Notes under the pieces: model-generated
Databases searched by the model: none
Seen by the model: the letters and a program-made list of their open reading frames with translations, nothing else
Told to the model about the DNA's origin: nothing
Shown: positions 32,086 to 40,903 of the stretch, piece after piece
Position numbering within the stretch: position 1 is the stretch's first letter
Layout of the letters: each line of letters opens with the position of its first letter
Virus record (IMG/VR): IMGVR_UViG_3300048585_000089
Span: 1-57,709 of that record
Source of the DNA: a virus
Strand: one strand, 5' to 3'
Length of the DNA stretch: 57,709 bases
Made by a program: the position numbers and the translations under genes

Positions 32086-32165
32086 AACAACTGTAGTTGT
32101 GCAATGTGCCATAGCCACCTTGACAATAAGGACCTATTTGCAGGACCTTTACAACTACAGTTGTT
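32086..32165 (+). ncRNA. Long perfect inverted repeat in the terL leader
   Basis: AACAACTGTAGTTGT (32086-32100) is the exact reverse complement of 32151-32165; 50 nt lie between, including the direct repeat AGGACCT (32129-32135 and 32142-32148). Each arm also contains the self-complementary CAACT-GT-AGTTG. The terL ribosome-binding site starts 18 nt later, so this is probably a structured 5' leader. A miniature mobile element is an alternative. Confidence 0.5.
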
Positions 32166-32197
32166 ATTATATATATATAAAAAAGGAGGTTTTTTTA

Positions 32198-34654
32198 GTG
32201 AGTTCAATCCAAGTAGCAGATAAGGTTGATATCAAAGATATAGTTTTCGCTTTACAGAAGGGCACATTAGATGTAGCTAATATTGACTTCACTAAAATCC
32301 CTCGTTCAGAAATACAGAAATTGGCAAAATTATTAACACCTAAAATGACAAAATATATTCCTCATGTTCCCACACCTAAACAAGCTGCTTATCTATTGTT
32401 AGATAATAAAGAAGCTTTCTTCGGAGGTGCCGCTGGGGGTGGTAAGGCCCTTTGTCTCACAACACCTATTTTAACGGATAGTGGTTGGTCAACTATAGGA
32501 AAATTAACTTTAGATGATAAAGTATTAGCCTTAGATGGCACATGGACGGAAATTGAATATATAACAGAAGTACAGAAACAACACGATTGTTATGCACTTC
32601 ATTTTAATAATGGGGAAGTGATTGTTGCTGATAAAGAACACCTGTGGAAAACTACTGAATTTAAACACAGGAAATATTGGAAAGAAAGTCTTCATACAAC
32701 ATGTCAATTGGAAGAAGGCGTTAAAATTGTTTCTTCTTTACCTACAACAGGAAGTTCTATTGATTTGGGTATAGATCCTTATGTGTTTGGTTTTTGGTTA
32801 GGAGATGGGAATGCGCATACGGGTAGTGTTACAATAGGAAAAGAAGACATTACAGAAATGCTACAATATCTCCCCTCATTGAATAGATATGAAAGTATGG
32901 AATTACAATATACAGTAGAGGGACTAACAACACAATTAAATAGATTAGGTGTATTACGAGCAAAAAAAGAAAATAGGCAATCTTGTCCCGAAACTAAGTG
33001 TATTCCAACTAAATTTTTCTTGTCCTCTCATAAACAACGTCTAGCCTTATTGCAGGGTTTAATGGATTCGGAGGGTCACTGCCAAGCTCGGGGGCGCTGT
33101 GAGATTTCTTTAAAAGAATGTCGTTTATTTGATGATGTATGTACACTATTAAGCACCCTAGGTATAATTTATAGTACAACAGCGACGGAAAACTCTTATA
33201 GAGCCACTTTTAGTACTCTTTTGCCTGTATTTAAACTCACACGTAAAAAGAGTAGATTACCAAAAAGAGTGATGGGTAACAAAATCATAATAAGCTCTAT
33301 TAAATATATAGGAAAAAGAGATGTTAAATGTATAAGGATTAAACATCCATCGCATATTTTTCTTTGTGGTACAAGATTAATTCCAACACACAACAGTGAC
33401 GCATTACTCATGGCTGGATTGCAGTATGTTGATATTAAAGGCTATGCAGGGATTATCTTTCGTAAAACATATGCAGACTTAACTAAACCAGGAGCTTTGA
33501 TAGATAGAGCTAAAGATTGGCTTTTTCGTTTTGATGATGTTAGATGGGATGATAAAAATAAGAAGTTTGATTTTATACGTAAATACGGACCACATACAGA
33601 AATCTGGTCAATCCTCCAATTTGGTTATATGGAAAATGAAAATCATAAGTATAACTATCAGGGTGGTGAGTATCAGTTTATCGGCTGGGATGAAGTTACT
33701 CATATAATCTACAATTGTTATAAATACATGTTTTCGCGTATGAGAAGGCTTAAAGGTTCTAATGTACCATTACGTGTACGTTCGGCTTCCAATCCACCGG
33801 ATGATGATCAAGGTATTTGGGTTTTTAATCGTTTTGTAAATCCTAAAACAGTTTCTCCTAAGATGGTATATATTCCAGCAGGCATGGATGATAATCCACA
33901 CTTAGATAAAGATGAGTATGCAGAAGCTTTAGATGAATTAGATCCTGTTACTAGAGCACGTTTACGAGATGGTAATTGGGAAATTTTACGTAAGGGTAAT
34001 ATGTTTAAGCGTAATTGGTTTGAAATGGTTGATTCGGCCCCAACTTTCAGGCGTCGTGTACGTTTTTGGGATATGGCAGCTACTGATGAAGAAAAAGCAA
34101 AGAAGAAGAATAAGTCGGGAGACCCTGATTATACTGTTGGTTTACTTATAAGTGAGTCTAATGGTTTTTACTATATAGAGGATATAATAAGAGTTAGGAA
34201 AAAACCAGCAGATACAGAAATAATACAAAGAAATACTGCAATATCTGATGGCTATGTAGTAACTATTAGAGAAGAGCAAGAACCTGGCTCCTCAGGTATA
34301 GCAGTTATTGATAATAAAATGAGAACATTATTCAAAGGATATAATTATAATGGAGTCCGCTCTACAGGTAATAAAGTACAAAGAGCAGGAATTGCTAGTG
34401 CTGCGTCCGATAAGGGGCTTGTTAAAATTGTTAAAGGATGTCGTTATCTAGATGAATTCTTTAATGAATTAGAAGGCTTTCCTGGTGGAGTACATGACGA
34501 TATGGTTGATGCCTTTAGTGGAGGTTTTACAGAATTAGCTCAGGCACCTATACAAGGAATGCCTTTAGGTTTAGATAGTGAAGATGGTTCTTATTGGACC
34601 GGAGAAGAAGAATTAGGAAGTGGTTATTTTGGTAGGATGCGGGGCTATGCATAG
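32198..34654 (+). CDS. terL: Terminase large subunit with intein
   Basis: 818 residues from GTG 32198 (AAAGGAGG 7 nt upstream). The frame extends back to 32069 but would translate the poly-A tract and inverted repeat, so that is rejected. Without the intein (84-399) it has 502 residues, the normal TerL size. ATPase: GGAAGGGK/S P-loop (76-83 joined to 400), FRKTYADL, IGWDEVTH Walker B. The nuclease domain has FWDMAAT (first Asp), GDPDYTVGLLI and HDDMVDAFSGG (last Asp). It packages DNA into proheads with the portal and TerS. Confidence 0.93.
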   Translation: MSSIQVADKVDIKDIVFALQKGTLDVANIDFTKIPRSEIQKLAKLLTPKMTKYIPHVPTPKQAAYLLLDNKEAFFGGAAGGGKALCLTTPILTDSGWSTIGKLTLDDKVLALDGTWTEIEYITEVQKQHDCYALHFNNGEVIVADKEHLWKTTEFKHRKYWKESLHTTCQLEEGVKIVSSLPTTGSSIDLGIDPYVFGFWLGDGNAHTGSVTIGKEDITEMLQYLPSLNRYESMELQYTVEGLTTQLNRLGVLRAKKENRQSCPETKCIPTKFFLSSHKQRLALLQGLMDSEGHCQARGRCEISLKECRLFDDVCTLLSTLGIIYSTTATENSYRATFSTLLPVFKLTRKKSRLPKRVMGNKIIISSIKYIGKRDVKCIRIKHPSHIFLCGTRLIPTHNSDALLMAGLQYVDIKGYAGIIFRKTYADLTKPGALIDRAKDWLFRFDDVRWDDKNKKFDFIRKYGPHTEIWSILQFGYMENENHKYNYQGGEYQFIGWDEVTHIIYNCYKYMFSRMRRLKGSNVPLRVRSASNPPDDDQGIWVFNRFVNPKTVSPKMVYIPAGMDDNPHLDKDEYAEALDELDPVTRARLRDGNWEILRKGNMFKRNWFEMVDSAPTFRRRVRFWDMAATDEEKAKKKNKSGDPDYTVGLLISESNGFYYIEDIIRVRKKPADTEIIQRNTAISDGYVVTIREEQEPGSSGIAVIDNKMRTLFKGYNYNGVRSTGNKVQRAGIASAASDKGLVKIVKGCRYLDEFFNELEGFPGGVHDDMVDAFSGGFTELAQAPIQGMPLGLDSEDGSYWTGEEELGSGYFGRMRGYA
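32447..33394 (+). mobile_element. Intein with LAGLIDADG endonuclease in the TerL P-loop
   Basis: 316 residues between Lys83 and Ser400 of TerL. It begins with Ala, not Cys or Ser (ALCLTTPIL), has HLW in block B (DKEHLW), a Cys in block F (VKCIRI) and ends THN before Ser +1. The W, C and T residues match the WCT triplet of class 3 inteins, which splice from an internal block F Cys. Two LAGLIDADG-like motifs, FGFWLGDGN and LLQGLMDSEG, mark a homing endonuclease. The Walker A motif is completed only after splicing. Confidence 0.88.
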
Positions 34655-34678
34655 AAAGTAAGAAGGGAGGTTAACCAA

Positions 34679-36088
34679 TTGCGCGACAATGAGCAGATAG
34701 CAAAGGAAGATAGATTGATGGCTGAAATCGATCCCAATAGCAGTAAAGCAAAAAGCAATCCATCTTTTATTGAACTTGGTAGTACAGGGCTAAGTAGATG
34801 GGGTGGAAATATATATGAAGAATTTCTTACTAATCTTCGTTGGCCTAAGGCAGGGCAAATATACAAGGAAATGAGTCATAATGATCCAGTAGTTACATCG
34901 ATTTTATTATGTTCTCGTCAGTTAATACGTAAAGTAACTTGGCGTATTCAACCGGCTTCTGACTCTAAAATAGATTTAGAAGCTGCAGAGTTTCTTGAAT
35001 CTTGCCGCCAAGATATGAGTATGACCTGGTCTGAATTAATTGATGAGATTACTTCATATTTTGAATACGGTTGGGCATATCATGAAATTATCTATAAACG
35101 TCGTTTAGGAGATTCTAAAGACCCAACCAAAAGAAGTAAATACACAGATGGTCGTATAGGATGGAGAAGAATTTCAGGACGATCACAAGAATCATGGTCT
35201 AGCTGGGTATTTGATGAAAAAGACGATGGAAACTTAATGGGTATGAATCAAGAGGCAGTAAATCAAACTAAGAATGCTTATATTCCAATAGAAAAAGCCT
35301 TACTTTTTAGAACTACATCAAATAGAAGTAATCCTGAAGGACGTTCATTCTTAAGAGGAGCTTATAGACCTTGGTATTTTAAGAAACATATTGAAGAAAT
35401 AGAAGGTATAGGTATTGAAAGAGATTTAGCAGGATTACCTGTTCTTAAAACACCGGAAAATGTAGATATATGGGCTACTGATAATGCACAAGCAGTTATT
35501 CAAAGAAATGCAGCAGAAGCACTAGTAAAGAATATCAGACGTGACAAGAATGAAGGAATAGTTCTTCCTTTTGGTTGGGATCTTACTTTATTAAGTTCTG
35601 CTAGTAATAGACAGTTTGATACTAATCAAATTATCAATAGATATGATCAGAGAATAGCAACTACTATGTTAGCAGATATAGTAATGTTAGGAGCAGATAA
35701 AGTAGGTAGTTTCGCTTTGGCTGAAGTTAAGAAAAGCCTATTAGCCGCTGCGTTAGATGCTCAAGTACAAGGAATAGTTTCAGTCTTCAATAGATATGCG
35801 GTACCTAAATTATTCTCTTATAATGTTTTTCCTGGAATTGTAGAATTACCACAAATAACAGCAAGTCCAGTTGATTCACCTTCTTTGAAAGAATTATCCG
35901 AATATATTTCTAAATTATCTGGTGCTAATATGCCATTATTCCCTGATTTAGATTTAGAAAACTACCTAAGATCGATTGCAAATTTACCGATTGCTGAAGA
36001 GGATGATGAAGCAAGACAAGTAAGTCGAGATAATAATAAAAATACTTCTGAAAAATCAAGTGATAACAAGAAGAAAGAGGAGGCTTAG
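34679..36088 (+). CDS. Portal protein (DUF935/Mu gp29-like)
   Basis: 469 residues starting at TTG 34679 (GGGAGG 8 nt upstream). Typical portal features of this family: an early NDPVVTSILLCSRQLI segment, EYGWAYHEIIYKRR, a KALLFR...NPEGRSFLRGAYRPW motif, then PFGWDLTLLSS and an acidic low-complexity C-terminus. It forms the dodecameric DNA channel at one capsid vertex and binds TerL. Position between terL and the head protease supports this. Confidence 0.88.
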   Translation: MRDNEQIAKEDRLMAEIDPNSSKAKSNPSFIELGSTGLSRWGGNIYEEFLTNLRWPKAGQIYKEMSHNDPVVTSILLCSRQLIRKVTWRIQPASDSKIDLEAAEFLESCRQDMSMTWSELIDEITSYFEYGWAYHEIIYKRRLGDSKDPTKRSKYTDGRIGWRRISGRSQESWSSWVFDEKDDGNLMGMNQEAVNQTKNAYIPIEKALLFRTTSNRSNPEGRSFLRGAYRPWYFKKHIEEIEGIGIERDLAGLPVLKTPENVDIWATDNAQAVIQRNAAEALVKNIRRDKNEGIVLPFGWDLTLLSSASNRQFDTNQIINRYDQRIATTMLADIVMLGADKVGSFALAEVKKSLLAAALDAQVQGIVSVFNRYAVPKLFSYNVFPGIVELPQITASPVDSPSLKELSEYISKLSGANMPLFPDLDLENYLRSIANLPIAEEDDEARQVSRDNNKNTSEKSSDNKKKEEA

Positions 36089-36092
36089 ATAT

Positions 36093-37397
36093 ATGCCTAA
36101 AGCAATTAAAATAAAAGGGCCAATAATCAGTAATGACTGGAAATGGATTTATGATTGGTTAGAATATGAAGCTACTTGTCCTAAGGATGTTGAAGAAGCT
36201 TTAGAAGCAGCTGATGGAGAGGATATAGAAGTATTAATCAACTCTGGGGGCGGTGATGTGTATGCGGGTTCTGAAATATATACATTACTTAAATCATATA
36301 AAGGTAAAACTAGTTGTCGTATCATGGGTATTGCGGCTAGTGCTGCCAGTGTAATTGCTATGGGATGCTCTGATGTACAGATGTCTCCTACAGCGCAGAT
36401 GATGATTCATAATACAGCATCACGTAGTGCAGGTGACTACAGAGATTTAGAGCATGATGCAGCAGTATTAAAAAACTGGAATAAGAGCATAGCAAATTCA
36501 TATCAATTAAAAACTGGAATGTCTCAAGAAGATTTATTGTCTTTAATGGATAAAGAAACTTGGTTGAATGCTAAACAAGCAGTTGAGATGAAATTTGCGG
36601 ACGGCATCCTATTTGATACACAGAATCAATTGGTTGCTTCTACTAACACTGATTTAACAGAAATACCACACAAAATTTTAGAGAAGTTACGTAATAGTAA
36701 CTTGTTCCAAAATAAAAGCAACACAAAAACTCAGGAAGGAGATGATTCGATGCCAATCAGTAAAATTTTATCCAAATTGTCTGAAGAAGAACAAGCAGTT
36801 ATAAAGTCTATGATTAAAAATGACTTAACTGAGAAGGTAACCACATTAGAAAATGAAAAAAGTGAGTTACAAAACAAAGTAACTGAATTAGAGGGGGAGC
36901 TAAAAGAGCTAACCAATAAGAAGGAAGAGGATACTAAGATAGATCCTTTAGTCAATGCTTCGCCTGAAATAAAAGCTATGGTAGAAGAAGCAAAACAAAA
37001 GGCAATAGAAGCACAAACTGAATTACAAAAAATCCAAGATAAGAGAGATTTGGATGGTTTTGTTAATAAGATTAAAGCTTATGATAATCTTCCAATCAAT
37101 GCTGAGGAATTTGCACCAATTTTTATGGGTTTTGCAAAAGCTGATGCAGAAGGATTTGCTAAGTTAGAAGCTTTATTAACAGCAACTAACAATACAACAG
37201 AAGCAGGAGCGGTATTTAATTCTAATGGTACAAATAAAAGTACTGAAGGAGTAGATGCTTGGACTATTATTGAATCTAAAGCTAAAGCAATTATGGCTAA
37301 AGATGAAAAAGTAACTTTTCCAGATGCCTTAAAGGCTGCAATGCAAAAGGAACCTGAACTTTATAGACAATACTTAAACGAAATGCAAGGATCTTAA
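36093..37397 (+). CDS. ClpP-type head maturation protease with C-terminal scaffold region
   Basis: 434 residues from ATG 36093 (GAGGAGG 9 nt upstream). Residues 1-185 are a ClpP/S14 serine protease: SGGGDVYAGSEIY, catalytic Ser83 in G-I-A-A-S-A, His106 in MMIHN. Residues 220-434 form a coiled-coil, acidic region like phage scaffolds (VTTLENEKSELQNKVTELEGELKEL). It cleaves the scaffold and prohead proteins during capsid maturation. A second start inside the gene (36750) would give the scaffold alone. Confidence 0.9.
   Translation: MPKAIKIKGPIISNDWKWIYDWLEYEATCPKDVEEALEAADGEDIEVLINSGGGDVYAGSEIYTLLKSYKGKTSCRIMGIAASAASVIAMGCSDVQMSPTAQMMIHNTASRSAGDYRDLEHDAAVLKNWNKSIANSYQLKTGMSQEDLLSLMDKETWLNAKQAVEMKFADGILFDTQNQLVASTNTDLTEIPHKILEKLRNSNLFQNKSNTKTQEGDDSMPISKILSKLSEEEQAVIKSMIKNDLTEKVTTLENEKSELQNKVTELEGELKELTNKKEEDTKIDPLVNASPEIKAMVEEAKQKAIEAQTELQKIQDKRDLDGFVNKIKAYDNLPINAEEFAPIFMGFAKADAEGFAKLEALLTATNNTTEAGAVFNSNGTNKSTEGVDAWTIIESKAKAIMAKDEKVTFPDALKAAMQKEPELYRQYLNEMQGS
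36750..37397 (+). CDS. Nested scaffold protein (internal start in the protease gene)
   Basis: An in-frame ATG at 36750 (residue 220 of the protease) is preceded by GGAAGGAG with an 8-nt spacer, an ideal ribosome-binding site in mid-gene. The 215-residue product (MPISKILSKLSEEE...) is the coiled-coil scaffold region alone, the same arrangement as lambda C/Nu3. A separate free scaffold is expected in larger amounts than the protease. Confidence 0.65.
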   Translation: MPISKILSKLSEEEQAVIKSMIKNDLTEKVTTLENEKSELQNKVTELEGELKELTNKKEEDTKIDPLVNASPEIKAMVEEAKQKAIEAQTELQKIQDKRDLDGFVNKIKAYDNLPINAEEFAPIFMGFAKADAEGFAKLEALLTATNNTTEAGAVFNSNGTNKSTEGVDAWTIIESKAKAIMAKDEKVTFPDALKAAMQKEPELYRQYLNEMQGS

Positions 37398-37425
37398 ACT
37401 AATAGTAAAAAGGAGGAATATTTTT

Positions 37426-38190
37426 ATGTCTTATGAAATTCCATTAGAAACACTAACATTTATTGCCGCAGCAGACTTATCGGCAAAAAGGTATTATGGA
37501 GTTAAACTTGACGCAAACGGTCAAGTAGTACTTGCAGGAGACGGCGAAAGCGCTGTCGGTGTATTGCAGAATACTCCGATAAGTGGCGAGGCAGCTCGTG
37601 TTATGACCCTAGGAGTTACATTTGGTGTAGCTGCGGGTAATATTGCCGCTGGAGCTAATGTAGCAATGGATGCTAACGGTAAATTTGTTTCAGCTGGTGG
37701 TGCTGATGCTATTATAGGTACAGCATTGAAATCTGCTGTTGCTGATGATATCTTCTCAGTATTACTCTCCATTAAAGCTTCAACAGGTACAACAGGAATT
37801 GCTGAAGGATTTACTTATATCCAGATCCCAGTAACGTTATCTGAAATGGATAATGTTGAGATTTTGACTGAATTCGTACCAGGGTTTGTAGGAACTATTG
37901 AAGGAATTCAATTCTTAACTACAACACCTACAACAGATGCAGCTGATTCCACTTTCACAGTAACACCTGATATCGGCGGAACACCTACAACTGGTGGCGT
38001 ATTGACACTTGATGTCGGTGTAGCAGGAACTGATCCTGACACTAGAGGTAAAGTAATTGATGGAGCAGCTGTAACAGGACTTAACTCATTCACAGCAGTT
38101 CAAGATATTAGCCTAACTATCAACAATACAGCTAACGCTTTCGCTGATGGTGCTGGTATCATCATATTGAAACTAGCTGTAAATGAATAA
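37426..38190 (+). CDS. Head decoration / head fibre-like protein (DUF2190-like N-terminus)
   Basis: 254 residues. The N-terminal 115 residues, rich in Gly/Ala with repeated VGVLQN, GVTFGVAAG and G-A-N-V-A-M-D-A-N-G-K-F units, resemble DUF2190/head decoration proteins. The C-terminal half is beta-rich with Thr/Gly repeats and may be surface exposed. It sits between the protease and major capsid genes, the usual place for decoration proteins. GGAGG precedes the ATG. Confidence 0.7.
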   Translation: MSYEIPLETLTFIAAADLSAKRYYGVKLDANGQVVLAGDGESAVGVLQNTPISGEAARVMTLGVTFGVAAGNIAAGANVAMDANGKFVSAGGADAIIGTALKSAVADDIFSVLLSIKASTGTTGIAEGFTYIQIPVTLSEMDNVEILTEFVPGFVGTIEGIQFLTTTPTTDAADSTFTVTPDIGGTPTTGGVLTLDVGVAGTDPDTRGKVIDGAAVTGLNSFTAVQDISLTINNTANAFADGAGIIILKLAVNE

Positions 38191-38221
38191 TAACAATTAA
38201 AATACGAGAGGAGCGAATTCA

Positions 38222-39199
38222 ATGCCAACAAGACAACAAACACATATAGATAGAGCCTTAACACAAATCAGTGTTAAGTACATGAATGAAGCATCTGTAT
38301 ATATTGCAGCAAAAGTATTCCCAATGGTTCCTGTTATGAAACAATCTGACAGATACTTTATGTACAAAAAAGAAGATTGGTTCAGAGACGATGCAGAGGA
38401 GCGTGCGTTAGGTACGGAATCTGCTGGAGGAGATTATGAGATCGACAATACTCCAACTTATTTCTGTAAAAAATATTCGTACCATAAGGATGTTTTCGAA
38501 GAGGATAGAGCGAATAGTGACGATCCATTAACACCTGATACAGATGCTACTGATTTTGTAACTGATAAATTGTTACTCAGAAGAGAAATTGCATGGGCAG
38601 CTACTTACTTTGTAGCGGGTGTATGGTCAACTGAGTATGATGGAGTAGCAGCAGCTCCTGCAGCAGGTCAATTCCTACAATGGAATGACGCTAGCTCAAC
38701 ACCGATTGAGAATGTTACAGAAGCAGCTACAGCTATCCAAGAAACAACTGGAAAGAGACCTAACAAACTTGTTATTGGTCAAAGAGTGTTCGATGCATTG
38801 AAAAATCATCCCGACATCCTTGACAGAATTAAATATACACAAAAGGGTGTTGTATCTGTAGACCTTTTGGCAATGTTGTTTGAGGTTGATACTGTCCTTA
38901 TTGCTGGAGCAGTTAAAAACACAGCTAAAAAAGGACAAGATGCTTCAATGGGATTTGTCTTCGGCAAATCAGCATTACTTTGCTATACAGTAGCTAGACC
39001 TAGTCTAAAAACTGCTACAGCAGGATACATCTTTGCATGGAAAGGCTTGATGGGAGCAAACGCGTACGGCGGTAGAATAATGAGAATCCCAACACCTCTA
39101 TTAGGTGAAGGAGCAGAAAGAATCGAAGGAGAAATGGCTTGGGACATGAAAGTTGTTGCAGCTGATCTTGGTGCTTTCTTCGCAACAGCGGTAGCTTAA
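38222..39199 (+). CDS. Major capsid protein
   Basis: 325 residues, opening MPTRQQTHIDRALTQISVKYMNEASVYIAAKVFPMVPV as in gpE/HK97-fold major capsid proteins of related siphoviruses. It contains a glycine-rich P-domain loop and the late motif RIMRIPTPLLGEGAERIEGEMAWDMKVVAADLGAFF. There is no long N-terminal delta domain, consistent with a separate scaffold. Codon use with many common host-like codons fits high expression. Confidence 0.88.
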   Translation: MPTRQQTHIDRALTQISVKYMNEASVYIAAKVFPMVPVMKQSDRYFMYKKEDWFRDDAEERALGTESAGGDYEIDNTPTYFCKKYSYHKDVFEEDRANSDDPLTPDTDATDFVTDKLLLRREIAWAATYFVAGVWSTEYDGVAAAPAAGQFLQWNDASSTPIENVTEAATAIQETTGKRPNKLVIGQRVFDALKNHPDILDRIKYTQKGVVSVDLLAMLFEVDTVLIAGAVKNTAKKGQDASMGFVFGKSALLCYTVARPSLKTATAGYIFAWKGLMGANAYGGRIMRIPTPLLGEGAERIEGEMAWDMKVVAADLGAFFATAVA

Positions 39200-39585
39200 T
39201 GGTAGTACGCTATCAAGTAGTTCGTGGTAAAGTATTTCATCGTAAGAAGGTTTATGATGTGGGTGAATTTTTACCCACTGACTTTACCGACAGAGATCGT
39301 GCGCGAAATGTGTATTCTAGGCGAATAATTAAGGTAGAGTTAAATGACTCTAAAGAACCAGAAAAGATCGTCGAAGTGGTACCCAATCCAAATATGAATA
39401 AAGAAGAAATACCTAACACGAGTGAATTAAAGGACAAAGAAGTTGTTACTAAAGCTCCCACAGTAATAACAACAGAAACAAATAGTAAAGTAAGTCCAAT
39501 TGTTAAAAAAGTTTGGAAAGATCCTGACGTAAAAGAAATTGCTAAAAAACCTTGGGCATCTAACAAACCAAAAAACAACAAATAG
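39199..39585 (+). CDS. Hypothetical head protein
   Basis: 128 residues; its ATG overlaps the capsid stop (TAATG). The N-terminal 45 residues (RYQVVRGKVFHRKKVYDVGEFLPTDF) resemble a small beta-barrel; the rest is Lys/Pro/Thr-rich and probably disordered. Position suggests a head accessory or capsid-associated protein. No family recognised. Confidence 0.65.
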   Translation: MVVRYQVVRGKVFHRKKVYDVGEFLPTDFTDRDRARNVYSRRIIKVELNDSKEPEKIVEVVPNPNMNKEEIPNTSELKDKEVVTKAPTVITTETNSKVSPIVKKVWKDPDVKEIAKKPWASNKPKNNK

Positions 39586-39601
39586 TGTAAATAGTATCAA
39601 G

Positions 39602-39659
39602 AGGGGTTTATTCATCGCGGACAATATGTTCCTTTGTTTCTTAAACCCCAACTGGTACG
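39602..39659 (+). repeat. Hairpin with bipartite motif before the connector genes
   Basis: GGGGTTTA (about 39603-39610) pairs with TAAACCCC (about 39642-39649) around a loop that contains ATCGCGGA (39614-39621). CCCCAACTGGTACG then runs to 39659, a 30-nt gap from the first box. The arrangement resembles the one between terS and terL (32015-32069). Confidence 0.55.
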
Positions 39660-39681
39660 TCTGGAAGGAGGCTGATAATTC

Positions 39682-40083
39682 ATGGCATTCACGTATGACG
39701 AAACGCAACTAAGTACTAGTACATTGTATCAAGTTCGTTTCACTATTGGTGATACTGATGTTGATGATCCTCTGCTACAAGATGAAGAAATAGAGTATGT
39801 TATAACGCAGAAAGGCACGGTATTAGCTTCTAGTATAGCTTGTTGCGAATCTATTTCAGCTAAATTTGCTAGAAAGGTAGATTATACTTTAGGGCCTTAC
39901 TCAATCAAAGCTAGCCAGAAAGCGAAACTATACAAGCAATTAGCTTCAGATTTGAGATCTAGTGGTGTTAGCAATACAGGATTTCCTATCTATACCGGAC
40001 CCCCTGAAGGGACTGTCATTTTTGATATTGATATGATGAATTATGCACCAGGTAATCATATTTCTTCAGATACGGAGGATTAA
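39682..40083 (+). CDS. Head-tail connector (gp6-like adaptor)
   Basis: 133 residues. Helical protein with the pattern LYQVRFTIGDTDVDDPLLQDEEIEYVI...ACCESISAKFARKVDYTLGPYSIKASQKAKLYKQLASDLR, typical of phage head-tail adaptor proteins that ring the portal. First gene of the connector set; strong AAGGAGG. Confidence 0.8.
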   Translation: MAFTYDETQLSTSTLYQVRFTIGDTDVDDPLLQDEEIEYVITQKGTVLASSIACCESISAKFARKVDYTLGPYSIKASQKAKLYKQLASDLRSSGVSNTGFPIYTGPPEGTVIFDIDMMNYAPGNHISSDTED

Positions 40084-40085
40084 TT

Positions 40086-40412
40086 ATGGATGCAGGAGTA
40101 ATTCGAGATATGATGCAAACTCCTTATATGTGGGAGGCCTTAATAAATATTTCAGGTGCAGGTGATAAGACTTATGATACTCCGGTAGCTTTTAAAGGTT
40201 ACCCTGTTATAAAACAACAACTAGTAGCTGATGTTAATGGTGAGCAAAGATATTCAACTACTCAAGTTTTTATTGCTTCGCATGATATAGCCTTAATGGT
40301 TGAGGGTGATAATATTATAGAAGTATCCAGTGTTAAAAGTTATCCCGTTTTAAAAAGAGACTTTTATTATAGAAGAAATGGTATATTAGATTACGGGGTG
40401 ATCTATATATGA
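40086..40412 (+). CDS. Head-tail joining / head closure protein
   Basis: 108 residues, beta-rich (VFIASHDIALMVEGDNIIEVSS, YPVLKRDFYYRRNGILDYGVIYI), consistent with head closure proteins of the SPP1 gp16 type. GGAGG 7 nt upstream. The 3' end overlaps the next gene by 4 bp (ATGA). Assigned mainly by position and size. Confidence 0.6.
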   Translation: MDAGVIRDMMQTPYMWEALINISGAGDKTYDTPVAFKGYPVIKQQLVADVNGEQRYSTTQVFIASHDIALMVEGDNIIEVSSVKSYPVLKRDFYYRRNGILDYGVIYI

Positions 40413-40897
40413 ATAAAAGAATACGTTTTTCTATGGATAAAAAATCACTTAGAACATTTGGGCAAAATCTTAACAAGGTAAGTAGAATAGCTTTAACAGC
40501 TGCTTATTATACTTTAGATGATTTAGCTGACTTAGTTCTTTCAGAATCGAAGGATAAAACTCCAGTAGATACACGTGCTTTAAAATCTAGTGCTTTTATG
40601 GAAAGTGAAATGTTTCCTAATAAGGTTGTGGCTCATGTAGGTTATGGGGGTAAATATAATAAATTAAATCCTAAAACCTTTAAATGGACTGATTCATATG
40701 CAGTTGATGTACATGAGATACAATCAGTCGGTAATGTAGCAAGTAAACCGGGCACTACATGGAAATTTCTAGAAAAAGCTATAAATGAAGTAAATCCCAT
40801 TTTTGTAAGTCTATTAGGAGAAGGAATAACGGCGGCTCTTAATAAGTCTAATGAGATGAAAATTCAGAAAAGTATTGGTAGTTTTTATCGTTCTTAA
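40409..40897 (+). CDS. Tail completion protein (HK97 gp10-like)
   Basis: 162 residues. Contains the HK97 gp10 pattern: an N-terminal helix, T-P-V-D-T-R-A-L-K-S-S-A, HVGYGGKY...YAVDVHEI, then a C-terminal helix (TWKFLEKAINEVNP). Coupled to the previous gene by ATGA. It helps join the tail to the head. Confidence 0.82.
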   Translation: MNKRIRFSMDKKSLRTFGQNLNKVSRIALTAAYYTLDDLADLVLSESKDKTPVDTRALKSSAFMESEMFPNKVVAHVGYGGKYNKLNPKTFKWTDSYAVDVHEIQSVGNVASKPGTTWKFLEKAINEVNPIFVSLLGEGITAALNKSNEMKIQKSIGSFYRS

Positions 40898-40903
40898 AGG
40901 GAG

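Noticed and set aside
32069-32197. N-terminal extension of TerL starting before the poly-A tract
   Set aside because: It would translate Lys runs and the inverted repeat; the GTG at 32198 has a perfect ribosome-binding site.
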